A stretch of 64,000 bases of DNA, taken from positions 1 to 64,000 of the forward strand of contig QLIY01000232.1 in assembly GCA_003260075.1 (NCBI GenBank), in the 5' to 3' direction. Origin of the DNA: Phallusia mammillata. Lineage: Eukaryota > Chordata > Ascidiacea > Phlebobranchia > Ascidiidae. Every line of letters starts with the position of its first letter. The first letter of the stretch is position 1. The notes under the pieces are model-generated. The model was not told the DNA's origin. It saw only the letters and a list, made by a program, of their open reading frames with translations, and made no database searches. Position numbers and translations under genes: made by a program. This document shows positions 60,145 to 64,000 of the stretch, in pieces.

Positions 60145-60308
60145 AAACGTCTACAAATATATTTTTACAACAATATGGCAACAGTGCTTGATGCCCGTCT
60201 ATCACAAAAATAATCATGTAACCCCCCCCCCAAACGTCTACAAATATATTTTTACAACAATATGGCAACAGTGCTTGATACCCGTCTATCACAAAAATAA
60301 TCATGTAA
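60145..60308. repeat. Direct repeat of 77 bp split by C10
   Basis: The unit starting aaacgtctacaaatatattt runs 60145-60221 and again 60232-60308, with a single difference (gatgcccg against gatacccg). Ten C at 60222-60231 separate them. It lies just after the preceding C11-split repeat. Confidence 0.95.
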
Positions 60309-60504
60309 GATGAATGTCGCGTTTAGTGTACTTCCTTATGCGCGATTATTTGTAAAGAATAACCTTTTGAACTCTTTGACTGATACCTAGAAGCTGTCAG
60401 TCAGTTTCAAAGCCAATTGTTTCTTTATTAAAACAGAGCACAGGTCCACACCGTACCGTCTCCAAAATAGAATGACTTGCGCCACAAAAACAAGTCAAAA
60501 AAAG

Positions 60505-61485
60505 NNNNNNNNNNNNNNNNNNNNNNNNNNNNNNNNNNNNNNNNNNNNNNNNNNNNNNNNNNNNNNNNNNNNNNNNNNNNNNNNNNNNNNNNNNNNNNNN
60601 NNNNNNNNNNNNNNNNNNNNNNNNNNNNNNNNNNNNNNNNNNNNNNNNNNNNNNNNNNNNNNNNNNNNNNNNNNNNNNNNNNNNNNNNNNNNNNNNNNNN
60701 NNNNNNNNNNNNNNNNNNNNNNNNNNNNNNNNNNNNNNNNNNNNNNNNNNNNNNNNNNNNNNNNNNNNNNNNNNNNNNNNNNNNNNNNNNNNNNNNNNNN
60801 NNNNNNNNNNNNNNNNNNNNNNNNNNNNNNNNNNNNNNNNNNNNNNNNNNNNNNNNNNNNNNNNNNNNNNNNNNNNNNNNNNNNNNNNNNNNNNNNNNNN
60901 NNNNNNNNNNNNNNNNNNNNNNNNNNNNNNNNNNNNNNNNNNNNNNNNNNNNNNNNNNNNNNNNNNNNNNNNNNNNNNNNNNNNNNNNNNNNNNNNNNNN
61001 NNNNNNNNNNNNNNNNNNNNNNNNNNNNNNNNNNNNNNNNNNNNNNNNNNNNNNNNNNNNNNNNNNNNNNNNNNNNNNNNNNNNNNNNNNNNNNNNNNNN
61101 NNNNNNNNNNNNNNNNNNNNNNNNNNNNNNNNNNNNNNNNNNNNNNNNNNNNNNNNNNNNNNNNNNNNNNNNNNNNNNNNNNNNNNNNNNNNNNNNNNNN
61201 NNNNNNNNNNNNNNNNNNNNNNNNNNNNNNNNNNNNNNNNNNNNNNNNNNNNNNNNNNNNNNNNNNNNNNNNNNNNNNNNNNNNNNNNNNNNNNNNNNNN
61301 NNNNNNNNNNNNNNNNNNNNNNNNNNNNNNNNNNNNNNNNNNNNNNNNNNNNNNNNNNNNNNNNNNNNNNNNNNNNNNNNNNNNNNNNNNNNNNNNNNNN
61401 NNNNNNNNNNNNNNNNNNNNNNNNNNNNNNNNNNNNNNNNNNNNNNNNNNNNNNNNNNNNNNNNNNNNNNNNNNNNNNNNNNNNN
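60505..61485. other. Assembly gap (981 N)
   Basis: Undetermined bases. The last exon of P450 gene F and the 5' end of the tRNA-like SINE head are expected in or next to it. The gap starts after a short A-rich stretch and ends inside the tRNA-like sequence, so a repeat probably caused it. Confidence 0.99.
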
Positions 61486-61655
61486 GTAGCTCAGTTGGTA
61501 GAGCGCGAGTCCCGGAAAGACTCCTGTCGTGGGTTCGAATCCCACCGCAGGCTAGATTTTTCTAGCCTACGCCTTGCCATATGGTGGTGAATGCTTGGTG
61601 ACCGGCTGATTCGGTATAGCGCCTTCAATGGCCCTGGCGTACTGTGATTTAGTTG
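61486..61655 (+). mobile_element. tRNA-derived SINE (5' end in gap)
   Basis: gtagctcagttggtagagc is a good D arm and A box. An anticodon stem gagtc/gactc carries the loop ccggaaa (anticodon position GGA), and ggttcgaatcc is a B box/T arm. The 3' acceptor half ends ccgcaggc at 61552. GGA would be a serine anticodon, but the long variable arm of tRNA-Ser is missing and base 33 is C. Past the tRNA part, gaccggctgattcggtatag and the following bases recur at 33690-33745, so this is a SINE and not a working tRNA gene. Confidence 0.8.
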
Positions 61656-61841
61656 GATATGAATTTGGAAAAGTGGCATCAACTTACAGGTACATCCATA
61701 AGCTAATGTTAAAAAAATTCTTCTAGCCAGGATTGGCCCACTATTAAACTACCTGAAAGAGCAAAGAAGTGCAGTATGTTATTGCACATCCTACATTACT
61801 GTTGCTTTCTATTAATAATGAGTTTGAGCAGAAATTCTTAC

Positions 61842-64000
61842 CGGTGTATCAGGACAAACATCAAGTTCAAAGTTAAGTAGAACTTTGCAAATGGCCAAGC
61901 GAATTTTCATGAGAGCTAATCTCAATCCAATACAGTTTCGTGGCCCAGCTCCAAATGGTTGAAATATTATGGGATCAATTTTAGTCATGTCCTCCATCCT
62001 GTAATGGAACATGAATATTCACAGTAAGTCAATCAAACCTAATAAAACTACAAATACATTTCAATAAAGGATGGTTAGAGTTTGTGGCAATGTAATATTT
62101 CTATACACTTGCCACATACAAAGAAATTAATAAAAAATGCAAAGGAATAACCAAAATGTATAAATCTATAAAATCAAACAAATTACTTTTTTCAAACTAA
62201 AACAGCTGACCAAACTTTATGATCAAAAAGTACCTTTCTGGGATATATTTTTCTGGTTCATCCCAGTATTCTGGATCTCTTGCCATTCCATATGCCGGTA
62301 TATCAATATGAATTTTTCCAGGAATAGTAATTCCATTGATTGTGATCTCCTTTTCACAGTATCGTCCATTTCTGCACACATTTTATTTTTTACCGAAAGT
62401 GACAGAAACTAGAAAGGTGGCTTTCTAATATGCAATTTTATATATTCTATATCCTATTTACCAATTTACTATACACATCATTTGATTTACACATATGATT
62501 GTCTTTGCAAACAAAAATAGAGTGGCCATGGCGAAGCTTGTTCTTACTGAATAACTCCCCTTCAGGTAAGGGGCGCATAAAAATATGCCAATTCGCTAGT
62601 TTTATAATAACAATAAATTTTATAACAGTGGTATTGAGGATCAAATAGAAACAAAAAAATCCAAAGGAACCTTCCTGTGTTTTAGGAATTCAAACAAATT
62701 TGCAATAATAAATTTAAACCCCTGAAAAGTTATTCACCTTGGTGCTGGTGGGTACAGTCTTAAAGACTCGTTGATGCATTGGGTCAAATACTTCAAACCA
62801 TTAAGTTTTTCATAATCCAACGAATTCTGCAAAAGATTCCAGTTTTAATTGCACATTTTAATTAACTTGTTGATCAAGAAAAAACTGATAATGCATTGTT
62901 TCCCTGTTTAAACAGATTATAGGCTACATACCCTTAATAGACTTTTAGACATTATGACATAACATGCTGCTTTTAAAAAGTCATGGCTTTATTTCTAAAT
63001 AAACAGATCTCTCACATCCTCATTAACAATTTCCTTGATTTCTTCTCTTAATTTTTCTTGGACATCCTTGTGCCAGGCAAGGTTGAAAGCCAGAAAAATG
63101 ATTGCACTTGATGTGGTTTCGTAACCAGCCAGTATCATTAGAACTCCATTTCCTGTGATCTCCATGTGTGTTAAACCTAAAAAAAAATGAGCAATGTAAC
63201 TTGACTTTGTGCAGCGTTTCTACTGGTTAGTAATGACTTAAGTGATATTGGTTATAGCTGTTATAGTTTGTATAGAGGAAGGTATTGAATCTTTCCAAAC
63301 CAGCATTTGACTTGACTTGATTTGTAATCAGAAAAAAAAGGTGAAACACAAACCTTTTGTTTTGCTTTTAGTTTCCTCCTCTGAGATTTGCGATTCAGCC
63401 AAAAGTTGCAGGACAGTTGAAACCTTTAAATATTTTTGTTTTGAAACAATGGGTCAAACATGTACTATGTTTTGTCTTTACCTTTACAATCAATTCAATT
63501 GAAAGACACCACCAAGTATTTTCAGTAACACTTACAACTCTGTAGACCATTTTAAAACTTACTCAGGAATATTTCACTACAACAACTTTAGTATTAGTAA
63601 GTTTGTTTCTTTACCTGTTTTGGATCTGGACTGGAACTTATCTTTAGAACAGAGTTTGTCAGATTCTCAAAGTATTTGAGTGCATCTCGTGGAAAAAAAG
63701 TAAAGTCCAATTTTTCAACAATTTTTTCCAGCCATGGACATATAACTAAAAATGAATTCACCAATATTAAAATGTTTCTTCCTGAAGCTTATTTGTTCAG
63801 TAAAATTAGGTTTATTATTACTAAATACATAAATCTTAAAACTAACAACATTTGTTTTTACTAAATAACTATAGAGAAAAACCAAACTAAAGCATGTTTA
63901 AAAACATTTACTTAAAATGTAGAACATTGGATTTGAAAGAATTTTTGCTTGAAAAAGTTTCTTGGCCATTCTGATTGCTTTTGATTCTTTTTCATCTTTC
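61842..64000 (-). CDS. Cytochrome P450, CYP3 clan, gene F (partial, exons 8-14)
   Basis: Exons seen: 63999-63912 (exon 8, at the window edge), 63745-63615, 63423-63354, 63176-63016, 62826-62738, 62371-62234 and 61998-61842 (exon 14). All have the exact lengths of the same exons in genes C to E. Upstream exons 1-7 lie beyond 64000. Exon 15, which should encode KPPI..., was not found and probably lies in the gap at 60505-61485. The I-helix is AGYETT, K-helix ESLR, and heme loop FQPFGAGPRNCIGLRLA. Exon 9 starts ICPWLEK where the paralogues have (I/V)FPW(T/M)EK. It is very close to genes D and E. Exon 10 of this copy shows what the acceptor of gene D should look like. Confidence 0.92.

Noticed and set aside
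61486-61552. Functional tRNA-Ser gene
   Set aside because: Its 5' end is missing in the gap, the serine long variable arm is absent, base 33 is C, and the attached tail recurs elsewhere as a SINE.
60397-61590. Three long open frames of 362-382 codons
   Set aside because: They consist almost wholly of undetermined residues over the N gap and have no real coding content.
61491-61682. Minus-strand frames with GFEPTT / WDSNPR motifs
   Set aside because: These are the well-known antisense translations of tRNA-like repeats, not proteins.

Overview
This window is nuclear DNA from an invertebrate animal. The genes are split into many small exons with GT-AG introns and the DNA is AT-rich. The protein families are a ZP-domain membrane protein, a NACHT-LRR protein, a WDR38-like WD40 protein and a tandem array of CYP3-clan cytochromes P450. 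The space between genes is full of short hAT-type transposons. A compact tunicate genome of the Ciona type fits best; this is inferred from gene style and not proven. One assembly gap of 981 N lies at 60505-61485.

Layout. (1) 800-4047, plus strand: the 3' five exons of a ZP-domain type I membrane protein. (2) 5037-10777, plus: a complete NACHT-LRR (NLR-like) gene whose leucine-rich part is built from seven exons of exactly 162 nt plus a short last exon. (3) 11519-15691, minus: a complete nine-exon WD40 gene, 313 residues, WDR38-like, convergent with the NLR gene. (4) 16090-19051: a complete hAT transposon with 8-bp target duplication and an uninterrupted 778-residue transposase gene with two introns. 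(5) 19997-64000, minus: six tandem P450 genes, called A to F here. All have the same 15-exon structure. A, B and C read through. D and E are each damaged at a poly-G/poly-C tract. F is cut by the assembly gap and the window end.

Mobile DNA. Besides the autonomous hAT, there are short non-autonomous elements with clean ends at 12260-12792, 30558-31122, 34783-35689, 36941-37223 and 47436-47865. A foldback repeat lies at 13968-14269, tRNA-derived SINE pieces at 61486, 48700 and 33697, and two inverted copies of a dispersed repeat at about 49500-50550 and 57390-58170. The DNA upstream of P450 genes D and E shares a repeated module, so the duplicated unit is larger than the gene.

Most unusual signal. 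Eight runs of 10 or more G or C occur. Four sit exactly between two near-identical direct repeats, and two replace coding or splice-site sequence in P450 genes D and E. Joined haplotype contigs or read-end poly-G artefacts are the simplest explanation; real poly-G-linked instability is the alternative. If they are artefacts, D and E are probably intact genes.

How the genes relate. The P450 array is a local expansion of one monooxygenase family, probably for small lipophilic substrates at the endoplasmic reticulum. The NLR, WD40 and ZP genes look like independent neighbours, and nothing in the sequence ties them into one pathway.
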